NCBI GenBank assembly: GCA_017617525.1
Contig: JAFZWA010000003.1
Span: 1 to 64,000, forward strand
DNA from: Clostridiales bacterium
Lineage (GTDB): Bacteria > Bacillota > Clostridia > Saccharofermentanales > Saccharofermentanaceae
Direction: 5' to 3'
DNA length: 64,000 bases
Shown here: piece by piece, positions 19,386 through 28,596 of the stretch
Position numbering within the stretch: the first letter of the stretch is position 1
Layout of the letters: each line of letters begins with the position of its first letter
The notes under the pieces: generated by a model
Databases searched by the model: none
Seen by the model: the letters and a program-made list of their open reading frames with translations, nothing else
Told to the model about the DNA's origin: nothing
Position numbers and translations under genes: made by a program

Positions 19386-19498
19386 GGCACCTGGACTGAA
19401 ATCACTCCAAGCGCCTTTGCTTTATGTCAGCAGAATAAAGCAAAAGCATTTCCCTGTCAACACAAAATGCATAACAAATTGCACAAACTTGCAGAATT
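19386..19498 (-). promoter_or_regulatory. glnN promoter, upstream box and leader hairpin
   Basis: On the minus strand, TTGACA (19460-19455), 17-bp spacer, TATTCT (19437-19432). The leader then forms a 10-bp stem, GGCGCUUGGA with UCCAGGUGCC (19415-19406 and 19395-19386), followed by a U-rich stretch, so it may attenuate. The leader begins with AGCAAAGGCGCT, which also begins the gltB leader. Upstream, AATTCTGCAAGTT (19498-19486) is shared exactly with the gltB promoter. The rest of the 356-bp gap to 19711 holds the divergent ANTAR promoter and leader. Confidence 0.7.
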
Positions 19499-19561
19499 TA
19501 CGAAAACCGCCAACGAAAATGAATGATTTTTCACACTAAATGAAATTTGACGAAAGAGAAG

Positions 19562-19690
19562 TTGCAAAAATGCGTGAACAAGAGTACATTATGTATAGGA
19601 AAAATAGTATGCGTTAGCCGAAGCGAACCGCAAATGCCGTAATTTCAGTTAGCAGAGGCTACCCCGGGAAGATCCGGGTGAAGCAGAACT
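19562..19690 (+). promoter_or_regulatory. Promoter and structured leader of the ANTAR gene
   Basis: TTGCAA (19562-19567), 17-bp spacer, TACATT (19585-19590). The leader can close a TAGCC/GGCTA stem (19615-19619 with 19657-19661) and then a CCCGG-hexaloop GAAGAT-CCGGG hairpin (19663-19678). ANTAR targets are paired hairpins with hexaloops carrying A1 and G4; this loop has G4 but not A1, so the match is only partial. Confidence 0.5.
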
Positions 19691-19711
19691 TATCGAAAAG
19701 AGGTGAATCTT

Positions 19712-20302
19712 ATGAGTTCAACAGGTATAGATAAGGTATTGATCCTGCGTAGAGAAGCAGGCGCAAGTCGTGTCCTGGAGAATTTCATCATGAACAGCCT
19801 CAAGCATCCGCACGAGATCGTGTGGGAAGTGCTTTCCGATAAGGGTACCCGCGCGGCGAAAAAAGGAGACTACGGTCTTCTGATCGTGGAATCGAGTATT
19901 TCGGATCCGGCAGCGATCAGAGCATGTCACTCCGCGGTAAACCATCCGACGGCCAGCGTGCTTTTCCTCGCGGATGAAACGACATTCTCCAGTGAAGAAG
20001 AAAAGAAAGCAAAAGAGAAACTTCTCGATATGGGCGCGACCATCCTCGTAAAACCTTTGAAGCAAAGTGCTTTTACCACGGCGATACAATCCGCGGACAT
20101 GGCCCACATCCGACTCGGTGCTCTTAAGAAAAAGCTCGATGACGAGAAAGTGATCACAAGAGCCAAGCTTCTCCTGATGCAGACATTGGGATTCACCGAA
20201 GATGAAGCACATAAGTTTATCGAAAAAGAAGCCATGAACAGCGGACGCAACCGTTCAGATGTGGCATACGAGATCATAAGAACATATGAAAGCGGTAATT
20301 AA
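19712..20302 (+). CDS. ANTAR-domain response regulator (antiterminator)
   Basis: 196 residues. Residues 1 to ~130 look like a receiver-type domain (VLILRREAGASRVLENFI start, DYGLLIVESS strand, ATILVKPLK near the end with the conserved Lys), and the C-terminal ~60 residues are an ANTAR RNA-binding domain (ITRAKLLLMQTLGFTEDEAH, then RNRSDVAYEII). Such proteins prevent termination by binding double hairpins in leaders; in Clostridia they are often beside glutamine synthetase and glutamate synthase genes. The phosphorylation Asp is uncertain. GAGGTG precedes the ATG; a TTG 9 bases upstream is disfavoured. dapF follows 21 bp later. Confidence 0.87.
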   Translation: MSSTGIDKVLILRREAGASRVLENFIMNSLKHPHEIVWEVLSDKGTRAAKKGDYGLLIVESSISDPAAIRACHSAVNHPTASVLFLADETTFSSEEEKKAKEKLLDMGATILVKPLKQSAFTTAIQSADMAHIRLGALKKKLDDEKVITRAKLLLMQTLGFTEDEAHKFIEKEAMNSGRNRSDVAYEIIRTYESGN

Positions 20303-20323
20303 GTATATATGGGAGACGGAAAA

Positions 20324-21166
20324 ATGAAGTATGAATTTGTAAAGATGCAGGGATGCGGCAACGATTATGTGTATATCGACGCGCGCAAGTACGATATCGA
20401 AGATCCTTCAGCACTTTCCGTGAAAATCTCCGACAGACATTACGGAATCGGATCGGACGGCCTGATCCTCGTAGCTCCTTCGGAAGTTGCCGACGGCAGA
20501 ATGATCATGTTCAATTCTGACGGCTCGGAAAGCGAGATGTGCGGAAACGGTATCCGTTGCGTCGGAAAGTTCGTTCACGATATTTGGGGTGTGAAGAAGG
20601 ATACACTGACGATCGAAACCAAGTGTGGTGTTAAGACTCTGAAGATGCAGATCGGTCCTGACGGATCTGCTGTCGGTGCCTGTGTTGATATGGGAAAGGC
20701 GATCCTGGATCCTCAGCAGATCCCGGTAGATCTCCCCGGCGAACAGATCGTCGACCGCGAAATTAAGATCGGAAATGAGACCGCGAAGATCACATGCGTT
20801 TCCATGGGAAACCCGCACGCGGTCCTTTTTGTGCGTGATGTCGCGCATCTGAATCTCGAGGCGGTCGGTCCGAAGTTCGAACACCATCCGATCTTCCCGA
20901 AAAGAGTAAATACCGAATTCGTCGAGATCATCAATCCGGGCCTTCTGCGCATGCGTGTATGGGAGAGAGGTGCAGGTGAGACATGGGCGTGCGGAACGGG
21001 CACTTGCGCGACAGTCGTTGCGGCCTGCCTGAACGGATATGCCAATAAGGGCGAGGACGTTCGCGTGATCTTAAACGGCGGTGAACTCGTGATCAACTAC
21101 ACCGATGAACGTGTCCTGATGACGGGACCTGCCGTGATCAGCTTTACCGGTGAGATCGAAATATAA
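20324..21166 (+). CDS. dapF: Diaminopimelate epimerase
   Basis: 280 residues. Both catalytic cysteines are in context: MCGNGIRC with Cys73 and WACGTGTC with Cys223; FVKMQGCGNDYVYID and GNPHAVLFV are also typical. It converts LL- to meso-diaminopimelate for peptidoglycan and lysine. GGAGACGG lies before the ATG at 20324, better than the ATG at 20309. It is just after the ANTAR gene and 58 bp before dapL, the preceding step of the same pathway, so the two probably form an operon. Confidence 0.96.
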   Translation: MKYEFVKMQGCGNDYVYIDARKYDIEDPSALSVKISDRHYGIGSDGLILVAPSEVADGRMIMFNSDGSESEMCGNGIRCVGKFVHDIWGVKKDTLTIETKCGVKTLKMQIGPDGSAVGACVDMGKAILDPQQIPVDLPGEQIVDREIKIGNETAKITCVSMGNPHAVLFVRDVAHLNLEAVGPKFEHHPIFPKRVNTEFVEIINPGLLRMRVWERGAGETWACGTGTCATVVAACLNGYANKGEDVRVILNGGELVINYTDERVLMTGPAVISFTGEIEI

Positions 21167-21224
21167 AAGTTCAGTAGGGCGCTTTTCAAAAAGCGTGATG
21201 TAGTGAAGTAGGAGGAAATAGAAA

Positions 21225-22415
21225 ATGAAGATCAACACGAACTACCAGAACATTGAAGAAACATATCTTTTCTCGGAGATCGCCGAGAGAGTTCGAAAGT
21301 TCATGGCGGATAACCACGGTGCGACTCTGATCAAGATGGGCATCGGCGATGTCACAAGACCGCTTTGCAGATCTGCGGTAGATGCGATGATCAAGGCAGC
21401 TGAAGAGATGGGCACCGCAGAAGGCTTCCACGGCTATGGTCCGGAACAGGGCTATGAATTTCTTCGTGATGAGATCGCCGCGTACTACGCAAGAACCAGC
21501 GGAGTAAAGCTTTTCAGCGATGAGATCTTTGTTTCCGACGGCGCGAAAAGCGACCTGGGAAACATCCTCGATATCTTTGATAAGGACAACGTCGTTGCGG
21601 TCACCGATCCGGTCTATCCGGTCTATGTTGATACAAACGTTATGGCCGGAAGAAAGATCATCAAGCTTTCCGCGACCGCCGATAACGATTTTCTTCCGAT
21701 GCCGTATTCGGGACTTGAGGCAGACATTATCTACCTGTGTTCTCCGAACAACCCGACCGGCGCGGCTTATGACAAGGAGCGTCTCGAGCAGTGGGTCAAG
21801 TACGCAAACGCACACGGCTCCGTTATCCTTTATGACGCGGCTTATGAATCTTTTATTTCCGATCCGGAGATCCCGCGTTCGATCTACATGATCGAAGGCG
21901 CAAGAACATGCGCGATCGAGTTCTGTTCTTTCTCCAAGACCGCAGGATTTACCGGAACCAGATGCGGATATACGGTCGTTCCTGCAGGACTCATCCGTGA
22001 CGGTGTTCAGCTTCGTAAGATGTGGCTTAGACGCCAGACGACAAAGTTCAACGGGGTTGCTTATCCGGTTCAGCGCGCGGCAGCCGCGTGCCTCAAAGAT
22101 CAGGGTTATGAAGAGATCTCCGAGAACATCGCTTACTACAAGGAGAACGCACGCATCATGGCGGAGACTTTCTCTGAACTGAAGTGGCCTTTCACAGGCG
22201 GAAAGAACTCTCCGTATCTCTGGGTCAAGTGCCCGCACGGAATGCGCTCGTGGGCCTTCTTCGATGATCTTCTGGTTCGTGCCAATGTTATCTGCACACC
22301 GGGAAGCGGCTTTGGCGAATGCGGTGAAGGATACGTAAGATTTACTTCCTTCAACACCCGTGACAATACGATCGAAGCGATGAAGCGTATCAAGGAGATC
22401 TATGGCGAAAGCTGA
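21225..22415 (+). CDS. dapL: LL-diaminopimelate aminotransferase
   Basis: 396 residues, fold type I PLP aminotransferase. GIGDVTRPLC, GYGPEQGYEFLRDEIA, YLCSPNNPTGA and EFCSFSKTAGFTG with the PLP lysine at about residue 238 match DapL. It turns tetrahydrodipicolinate directly into LL-diaminopimelate, bypassing acylation, and feeds DapF encoded upstream. AGGAGG lies 8-9 bases before the start. The upstream gap contains a small GCGCTTTTC-AAAAAGCG hairpin. DapL presence supports a clostridial assignment. Confidence 0.95.
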   Translation: MKINTNYQNIEETYLFSEIAERVRKFMADNHGATLIKMGIGDVTRPLCRSAVDAMIKAAEEMGTAEGFHGYGPEQGYEFLRDEIAAYYARTSGVKLFSDEIFVSDGAKSDLGNILDIFDKDNVVAVTDPVYPVYVDTNVMAGRKIIKLSATADNDFLPMPYSGLEADIIYLCSPNNPTGAAYDKERLEQWVKYANAHGSVILYDAAYESFISDPEIPRSIYMIEGARTCAIEFCSFSKTAGFTGTRCGYTVVPAGLIRDGVQLRKMWLRRQTTKFNGVAYPVQRAAAACLKDQGYEEISENIAYYKENARIMAETFSELKWPFTGGKNSPYLWVKCPHGMRSWAFFDDLLVRANVICTPGSGFGECGEGYVRFTSFNTRDNTIEAMKRIKEIYGES

Positions 22416-22463
22416 TCGTTATTGATATAATCTTTCCTATCACGAATAGGAATGGTGATCGAT

Positions 22464-22712
22464 ATGATGTTTTTGAAGCGAGAGATCTACAGCGGACCGA
22501 AGAACGATAAGTTTTTCGTGATCACGAGCGCACTGAAAAAAGCGGGCATCAAGTACGATATCAAAAACTATGACGCCGAGCACACGGCGGATCTGGTGCG
22601 CGGAGCCGGAGTCGGACGTTTCGGACAGAATCCTTCGCTTCCGACGATATGTGCCGTATATGTCAGTAAGAATGATTACGACGCGGCAGTAAATGCAATA
22701 AAGACAAAGTGA
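22464..22712 (+). CDS. Small conserved-looking protein, DUF2007-like size
   Basis: 82 residues from the ATG at 22464 (GGTG 6 bases upstream); ATGs at 22452 and 22467 are alternatives. The pattern, a helix after VITSALKKAGIKYD, a GRFGQNPSLPTICAVYVS strand and a final KNDYDAAVNAI helix, recalls small ferredoxin-like proteins that pair an amphipathic helix with a strand, as in DUF2007. I do not recognise it firmly. It ends before a strong terminator. Confidence 0.6.
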   Translation: MMFLKREIYSGPKNDKFFVITSALKKAGIKYDIKNYDAEHTADLVRGAGVGRFGQNPSLPTICAVYVSKNDYDAAVNAIKTK

Positions 22713-22730
22713 CCGTGATATTTTATTGCG

Positions 22731-22768
22731 GAAGGAGCCGTCTCATCGAGGCGGCTTCTTTTTGTTTG
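22731..22768 (+). terminator. Intrinsic terminator after dapF-dapL-small gene
   Basis: GGAGCCGTCT and GAGGCGGCTTC pair around a short loop, followed by TTTTTG at 22759-22764. Confidence 0.8.
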
Positions 22769-22800
22769 GAGATAAACTCCCTTAATGAAAAACATAATAA

Positions 22801-22821
22801 ATTTATCGAAAAACGATAAAT
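22801..22821. repeat. AT-rich inverted repeat
   Basis: ATTTATCG-AAAAA-CGATAAAT, a perfect 8-bp inverted repeat in the AT-rich gap upstream of 22920. A promoter or operator role is possible; no firm -35/-10 pair could be assigned. Confidence 0.45.
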
Positions 22822-22919
22822 AAGTGTTGCAATTCGATAGAAGACGTGGTATTGTATTTTCAACAGGGTTACATGTGGCACGAAAAATGAGTGCCGGATA
22901 GGTTGAGAGGTTCGGGAAT

Positions 22920-22976
22920 ATGGATAAAAAGGGCATTTGTGAAGCGATGAAAGCCGCAATGAGGAAAGAAAAATGA
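22920..22976 (+). CDS. Possible 18-codon upstream ORF coupled to the next gene
   Basis: ATG at 22920 with GAGAGG upstream reads MDKKGICEAMKAAMRKEK and stops with a TGA that overlaps the next gene's ATG (ATGA). Its second half contains the ribosome site of that gene, so translation of one could help the other. It could be chance; no repeated codon suggests attenuation. Confidence 0.3.
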   Translation: MDKKGICEAMKAAMRKEK

Positions 22977-23590
22977 ACAGGGTTGAAAGCATCGAATTAG
23001 CTAAGAAACTTCAAGATCAATTCGCCGATCTGGAAAAGACGGAAAAAGATATAAAACATTATGAAGAGGCACTTGAAAAGCCTCTCCGGACTTGTAAGTA
23101 TGAGCCATCGGTCCAGGGTGCCGGCGAATCGGCATTGAAAGCGATAATGATCGTGTTCTCGATCCTTTTATTTTTCGTAGTTGCCTTTTATATTCTGCTC
23201 ATGGCTGTTGTGAAAGATTTTGCAAGTGGCGGTAAGGGTACATATCAGGGGATCGCGCTTTTTGTGATCGTTCTCCTTGCTGTCGGGATCATCATTATGA
23301 ACCTGGTCATCAAAGCCCGCCGAGATGAAAAAGAAAAGAGATACATTCAAGAACAGCAGACCAACGATGAAACGTACGCGCTAAAGAAGCGTGAAGATAT
23401 GCGAAAAGAACTGGATGAGCTTGAAAGAAAAAGCGATTTCCTGGCCACGGAGCTTTCCGCATATAACAGTCTGATCCCGGAGAAATACAGAAGCAGATAT
23501 TACATGTCAAAAGTAAGGATGATGCTTCAGTCGGAAAAAGCAAAAAGCTTCGATGAAGCGATCGATATTCTTGTGCAATCTGCTGATTGA
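22973..23590 (+). CDS. Two-pass membrane protein of unknown function
   Basis: 205 residues: a charged N-terminal helix (~1-45) with coiled-coil character, two membrane segments (about 59-80 and 93-112), then a long charged helix (~115-165) and a C-terminal LIPEKYRSRYYMS segment. Both ends are probably cytosolic. GAGGAAAG precedes the ATG. No family recognised. The last part resembles a degenerate J-domain-free scaffold, but that is only an impression. It is separate from gltB, which has its own promoter. Confidence 0.7.
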   Translation: MNRVESIELAKKLQDQFADLEKTEKDIKHYEEALEKPLRTCKYEPSVQGAGESALKAIMIVFSILLFFVVAFYILLMAVVKDFASGGKGTYQGIALFVIVLLAVGIIIMNLVIKARRDEKEKRYIQEQQTNDETYALKKREDMRKELDELERKSDFLATELSAYNSLIPEKYRSRYYMSKVRMMLQSEKAKSFDEAIDILVQSAD

Positions 23591-23662
23591 AAATGAATAA
23601 TTAGCAGAAGGTAACTGCATCGTTAAACAAATAATGTACATTTTTTATCGTTTTTTGCTCTT

Positions 23663-23705
23663 AATTCTGCAAGTTGTTGCATTAAAACTTGCAAATTGGT
23701 AAGAT
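23663..23705 (+). promoter_or_regulatory. gltB promoter with shared nitrogen box
   Basis: TTGCAT (23677-23682), 17-bp spacer, TAAGAT (23700-23705). The box AATTCTGCAAGTT (23663-23675) abuts the -35 and is identical to one upstream of glnN. TGCAAGTT (23668-23675) and AACTTGCA (23686-23693) form an inverted repeat across the -35. Confidence 0.65.
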
Positions 23706-23721
23706 GTATCCATCGAATACT

Positions 23722-23794
23722 AGCAAAGGCGCTAAGTGCTTCCCGGGATCACCGTGAAAATCATGGTGAGAAGGCCGGCAGGGCTTGGCGCCTT
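23722..23794 (+). ncRNA. Structured gltB leader
   Basis: AAGGCGCTAAG (23726-23736) pairs with CTTGGCGCCTT (23784-23794) over 11 positions with one G-U. Inside is a TCACC/GGTGA hairpin (23749-23753 with 23765-23769). A TTCCCGGGA in the loop could pair instead with TTCCCCGGGAA at about 23810, giving two exclusive folds before the ribosome site. The leader starts with AGCAAAGGCGCT, as does glnN's. Class not recognised. Confidence 0.55.
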
Positions 23795-23847
23795 GTCGTT
23801 TTCGCATCTTCCCCGGGAACCTTTTCAGACCTGAGGAGGAAAAGAAA

Positions 23848-26800
23848 ATGATGATGCAAAAGCAAGGACTGTACTCTCCTGAATTTGAACACGATGCGTG
23901 CGGCATCGGTTTTGTCGTAAACATTCACGGCAAAAGAACTCACCAGACGGTGAAAGACGGTCTTAAGATTCTTGCAAATCTGGCACACCGTGGTGGTGAA
24001 GGCAGTGACGAGAACACCGGTGACGGTGCGGGTATGCTCCTTCAGATCCCGGACGCATTTTTCAGAAAGGTCTGCCCGGAAGAAAACATTATTCTCCCGC
24101 AGGCAGGTGATTATGGTGTCGGTATGGTCTTCCTGCCGAGACAAAGTGACGCGCGCGAAAAGTGCATGAGAGTCATCGATAAGGCAGTTGAAGAAGAAGG
24201 ACAGGTCGTACTGGGCTGGCGTGATACTCCGGTCAATGAAAGCACGATCGGTCAGACCGCGAAAGAAAACCGTCCTTATATCGCACAGGTATTTATCGGC
24301 AGAGGGGATAAGACAAAAGCAGGTATCGCCTTTGACCGAGCTCTTTATGTTATAAGAAAGAAGCTGGAAAAGAGAACGATCGAACTCACCGAGACCGATC
24401 CGCGCTACTTCTATTTTGCCAGCCTTTCCACAAGAACGATCGTCTACAAGGGCATGCTCACACCGGAACAGATGGATGCTTTCTATCTCGACCTGAAGGA
24501 TCTGTCCTTCGACTCCGCTTTGGCGCTCGTTCACTCCCGTTACAGCACGAACACATTCCCGAGCTGGGAGCGTGCGCATCCATACCGTTACCTCATCCAC
24601 AACGGTGAGATCAATACCTTGAGAGGTAACATCAACGCGATGTACGCAAGATCCGCTTCCATCAGCAACAAGGCTTTCGGCGACGATATGGAAAAAGTAC
24701 TTCCGATCATCAACCCGAACGGCTCCGACTCGGCGATGTTCGATAACACACTCGAGTTCCTGACGCTGTCCGGAAGATCCCTTGCCGAGACCGCCATGAT
24801 GATGGTTCCGGAACCGTGGATCAAGCACGAGCAGATGGACGAAGACGTCAAGGCATTCTATGAGTACAACAGCATGCTTATGGAGCCCTGGGACGGTCCT
24901 GCAGCTCTGGCATTTACGGACGGCAGAAGCATCGTCGCAACGCTCGATAGAAACGGACTTCGTCCGGCAAGATACGTCGTTACGGAAGACGGTTATGTCA
25001 TCCTCTCTTCCGAGGCAGGTGTTCTGCCGGTCCAGGAAGACCGTGTCATCAGCAAGAACCGTCTGCGTCCGGGCAGAATGCTCCTGATCGATACCGAAGA
25101 AGGAAGAATCATCACAAACGAAGAGATCAAGAAGAAGGTTGCGACCGCTCATCCTTACAAGCAGTGGATCGATGAGAATATGGTCAAGCTTTCCGATCTG
25201 GTCGATGATTATAAGTCTTCGGCAAAAGCACCTGCCAAGGCAGCAAAGGCTTCTAAGTCTGCTGTATCTGATATCGAAGTAAAGCAGAAGATGTTCGGAT
25301 ACACATATGAAGATATAAGAAAGATGGTCATCCCGATGGCCAATACCGGTGCCGAAGCAATCGGTGCCATGGGTAACGACAGCCCGATCGCGGTGCTTTC
25401 CGATAAGCCACAGCTCCTTTACAACTACTTCAAGCAGCTGTTCGCTCAGGTAACCAACCCGCCGATCGACTGCATCCGTGAAGACATCGTCATCATGGAA
25501 AGAATGTACCTCGGAAATGAGGGCAACATCATCGAGCCGAAGGCAACTGACGCACGTCACATCGCACTTCCTTGCCCGATCTTAAAGGACGAAGAACTCG
25601 CCGCCGTAAAGAACATCAAGAGAAAGGGCTTTAAGTCCGTTGTTCTGCCGATCCTTTACGAAGCAAACGGTGACGGACATACACTTGAAAAGGCCATGGA
25701 CGCTCTCTGCAAGGCAGCATCTGACGCAGTTGAGAAGGGTACGAATATCTTAGTTCTTTCCGACCGTGACGCGGATGCGGATAAGAGCCCGATCCCGGCA
25801 CTGCTTGCCGTTTCCGGTCTGCACCAGCACCTCGTTAGAAAGGGTCAGCGTCACATGACTTCGATCGTTCTGGAGTCCGGTGAACCGAGAGAAGTACATC
25901 ATTTCGCACTGCTCGTCGGTTACGGTGCTTCCGCGATCAACCCGTACATGGCATATGCGACGATCGCAGATGAGATCGCTCATCAGCGTCTTGATAAGGA
26001 CCTCGATGTCGCGATCGACAACTACATCAACGCCGCCCGCCACGGTATCGTTAAGATCCTGTCGAAGATGGGTATCTCCGCGGTAAAGAGTTACCAGGGC
26101 GCACAGATCTTCGAAGCACTCGGTATCGGTGAAGAAGTCATCGATAAGTATTTCACATCGACCGCTTCCCGTATCGGCGGTATCGGTCTGGATGAGATCG
26201 CAAAAGAAGTCGGAAGCCGTATGGAATCTGCATTTAAGAAGGCAGAGACACAGCCGGGTCTTGAGACAGGCGGTGTTTACCAGTGGCGTAAAGACGGTGA
26301 ATACCACATGTTCAACCCGAAGACGATCTACCAGCTTCAGAATGCCGTTAGAAAGGGTGACTACAACCTCTTTAAGGAATACAGCCGCGGCCTGAACGAA
26401 GAAAACGAAAGACTCTGCACCATCAGGGGCCTTCTGGAATTCGTTCCGAGTAAGCAGCCGATCTCCATCTATGAAGTCGAGCCGGTCGAGAACATCGTAA
26501 AGCGCTTTAAGACAGGCGCGATGTCCTACGGTTCCATCAGTAAGGAAGCGCACGAAGCACTGGCGATCGCGATGAACCGCTTAGGCGGTAAGTCCAACAC
26601 CGGTGAAGGTGGTGAGGATCCGGAAAGATACGAGAGAATGGCTAACGGCGATTCGAAGATGAGTGCGATCAAGCAGGTCGCATCCGGACGTTTCGGTGTT
26701 ACTTCCGATTACCTCGTACATGCAAAGGAAATTCAGATCAAGATGGCGCAGGGTGCTAAGCCTGGTGAAGGCGGACAGCTCCCGGCAGGTAAGGTGTATC

Positions 26801-28596
26801 CTTGGATCGCAAAGACCCGTCACTCCACACCGGGTGTAGGTCTTATCTCTCCGCCGCCGCACCACGATATCTATTCGATCGAGGATCTTGCGGAACTGAT
26901 CCATGACTTAAAGAACGCAAACCGCTTCGCAAGGATCAACGTCAAGCTCGTTTCCGAAGTCGGTGTCGGTACGATCGCCGCAGGTGTCGCAAAAGCAAGA
27001 GCTGACGTCGTCCTGATCTCCGGTTATGACGGAGGTACAGGTGCCGCTCCGAGAACGTCGATCCGCCACGCGGGTCTTCCGTGGGAACTCGGTGTTGCGG
27101 AAGCTCACCAGACACTGCTCCTGAACGACCTTCGTTCCCGTATCACGGTCGAGGCAGACGGTAAGCTCCTGACCGGTCGTGATGTCGCGATCGCGTGCCT
27201 GCTGGGCGCCGAGGAATTCGGTTTTGCCACAGGACCGCTGGTTGCTCTCGGATGTGCCATGATGCGTGTATGTAACCTCGATACATGTCCGTTCGGTGTT
27301 GCGACACAGAACCCGAAGCTTCGTGCTAAGTTCGAAGGTAAGCCGGAATACGTTGTTAACTTCATGCGCTTCATCGCAGAAGAACTTCGTGAGATCATGG
27401 CTCAGCTCGGCTTCAGAACGATCGACGAGATGGTTGGAAGATCCGACATGCTCCGTGTCAACAAGGCGATCAAGTTCTGGAAGTCCACAGGTATCGATCT
27501 TTCTGCGATCCTTTACCGTCCGCAGCTTGACTCCACAGTCGTTACTCACCATACAGTATCTCAGGATCACAAGCTTGAGGATACGCTGGACTATAAGGTA
27601 CTGATCCCGCTTTCCGAGCCGGCTCTGCATGAAGATCGAAAAGTATCTCTTTCTCTGGAGATCCACAACACCGACCGTGCCGCAGGTACCCAGCTCGGTT
27701 CCGCGATCACACGTGCTCACGGTGAGAAGGGACTTCCGGCTGACTCCATCGACGTACACTTCAGAGGATCTGCCGGTCAGAGCTTCGGCGCGTTTATCCC
27801 GAGCGGCCTGACACTGCGTCTCGAAGGTGACGCGAACGACTATGTCGGAAAAGGACTTTCCGGTGGTAAGATCGTCGTTCGTAAGGACAGAGAAGCAAAC
27901 TTCAGATCTGAAGAAAACACGATCATCGGTAACGTTGCCCTCTACGGCGCGACATCTGGTACAGCCTATATCAGCGGTATCGCAGGTGAACGTTTCTGCG
28001 TGAGAAACAGTGGTGCTACGGCAGTTGTCGAAGGTGTCGGTGACCACGGCTGCGAATACATGACAGGCGGACGCGCGATCGTCCTCGGACCTACTGGAAG
28101 AAACTTCGCCGCAGGTATGTCCGGCGGTATCGCATATGTCTATGACGCAAACGGCGATTTTGCCCAGCGCTGCAATCAGGAAATGGTCGAGCTGCTGCCG
28201 CTTTCCGATGCGGATGAGATCGAGTTTGTAAGATCCCAGATCAGCGAGCACGTCAAGAACACGCAGAGCACATACGCGGAACATATCCTGACCAACTTCG
28301 ATGATCTCATCGGCCGTTTCGTCAAGGTACTGCCTTATGATTACGCGAAGTTCAACGAGAAGCTCGCCGAGGTCAAGGCAGACGGTTACGAAGGTGACGA
28401 AGCTGTCCTGATGGCCTTTGAACTGGCAACAGGTAAGGCAGAAGCTCCGGTCAAGGTCGTAGAAGAAAAGCCGGAAGTTAAGAAGACTTCTTCCGCGAAA
28501 AAAGCACCTGCCGCCAAGAAGCCGGCAGTAAAGAAGACAGCAGCGAAGAAGACATCTTCTTCGACAAGCAAAAAGGGAGGGAAGATCAATGGGTAA
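23848..28596 (+). CDS. gltB: Glutamate synthase large subunit with Lys/Ala-rich tail
   Basis: 1582 residues. A short propeptide precedes Cys18 (HDACGIGFV), the N-terminal glutamine amidotransferase nucleophile; a central domain follows, then the FMN domain ([35 protein letters not shown]) with the 3Fe-4S motif [13 protein letters not shown], and the GXGXG beta-helix. It transfers glutamine amide nitrogen to 2-oxoglutarate. Residues ~1529-1582 are an extra tail rich in Lys, Ala, Pro and Thr ([18 protein letters not shown]), like histone H1 tails and unusual for GltB. GAGGAGG precedes the first of three ATGs. It overlaps gltD by 8 bp. Confidence 0.95.
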   Translation: MMMQKQGLYSPEFEHDACGIGFVVNIHGKRTHQTVKDGLKILANLAHRGGEGSDENTGDGAGMLLQIPDAFFRKVCPEENIILPQAGDYGVGMVFLPRQSDAREKCMRVIDKAVEEEGQVVLGWRDTPVNESTIGQTAKENRPYIAQVFIGRGDKTKAGIAFDRALYVIRKKLEKRTIELTETDPRYFYFASLSTRTIVYKGMLTPEQMDAFYLDLKDLSFDSALALVHSRYSTNTFPSWERAHPYRYLIHNGEINTLRGNINAMYARSASISNKAFGDDMEKVLPIINPNGSDSAMFDNTLEFLTLSGRSLAETAMMMVPEPWIKHEQMDEDVKAFYEYNSMLMEPWDGPAALAFTDGRSIVATLDRNGLRPARYVVTEDGYVILSSEAGVLPVQEDRVISKNRLRPGRMLLIDTEEGRIITNEEIKKKVATAHPYKQWIDENMVKLSDLVDDYKSSAKAPAKAAKASKSAVSDIEVKQKMFGYTYEDIRKMVIPMANTGAEAIGAMGNDSPIAVLSDKPQLLYNYFKQLFAQVTNPPIDCIREDIVIMERMYLGNEGNIIEPKATDARHIALPCPILKDEELAAVKNIKRKGFKSVVLPILYEANGDGHTLEKAMDALCKAASDAVEKGTNILVLSDRDADADKSPIPALLAVSGLHQHLVRKGQRHMTSIVLESGEPREVHHFALLVGYGASAINPYMAYATIADEIAHQRLDKDLDVAIDNYINAARHGIVKILSKMGISAVKSYQGAQIFEALGIGEEVIDKYFTSTASRIGGIGLDEIAKEVGSRMESAFKKAETQPGLETGGVYQWRKDGEYHMFNPKTIYQLQNAVRKGDYNLFKEYSRGLNEENERLCTIRGLLEFVPSKQPISIYEVEPVENIVKRFKTGAMSYGSISKEAHEALAIAMNRLGGKSNTGEGGEDPERYERMANGDSKMSAIKQVASGRFGVTSDYLVHAKEIQIKMAQGAKPGEGGQLPAGKVYPWIAKTRHSTPGVGLISPPPHHDIYSIEDLAELIHDLKNANRFARINVKLVSEVGVGTIAAGVAKARADVVLISGYDGGTGAAPRTSIRHAGLPWELGVAEAHQTLLLNDLRSRITVEADGKLLTGRDVAIACLLGAEEFGFATGPLVALGCAMMRVCNLDTCPFGVATQNPKLRAKFEGKPEYVVNFMRFIAEELREIMAQLGFRTIDEMVGRSDMLRVNKAIKFWKSTGIDLSAILYRPQLDSTVVTHHTVSQDHKLEDTLDYKVLIPLSEPALHEDRKVSLSLEIHNTDRAAGTQLGSAITRAHGEKGLPADSIDVHFRGSAGQSFGAFIPSGLTLRLEGDANDYVGKGLSGGKIVVRKDREANFRSEENTIIGNVALYGATSGTAYISGIAGERFCVRNSGATAVVEGVGDHGCEYMTGGRAIVLGPTGRNFAAGMSGGIAYVYDANGDFAQRCNQEMVELLPLSDADEIEFVRSQISEHVKNTQSTYAEHILTNFDDLIGRFVKVLPYDYAKFNEKLAEVKADGYEGDEAVLMAFELATGKAEAPVKVVEEKPEVKKTSSAKKAPAAKKPAVKKTAAKKTSSSTSKKGGKING

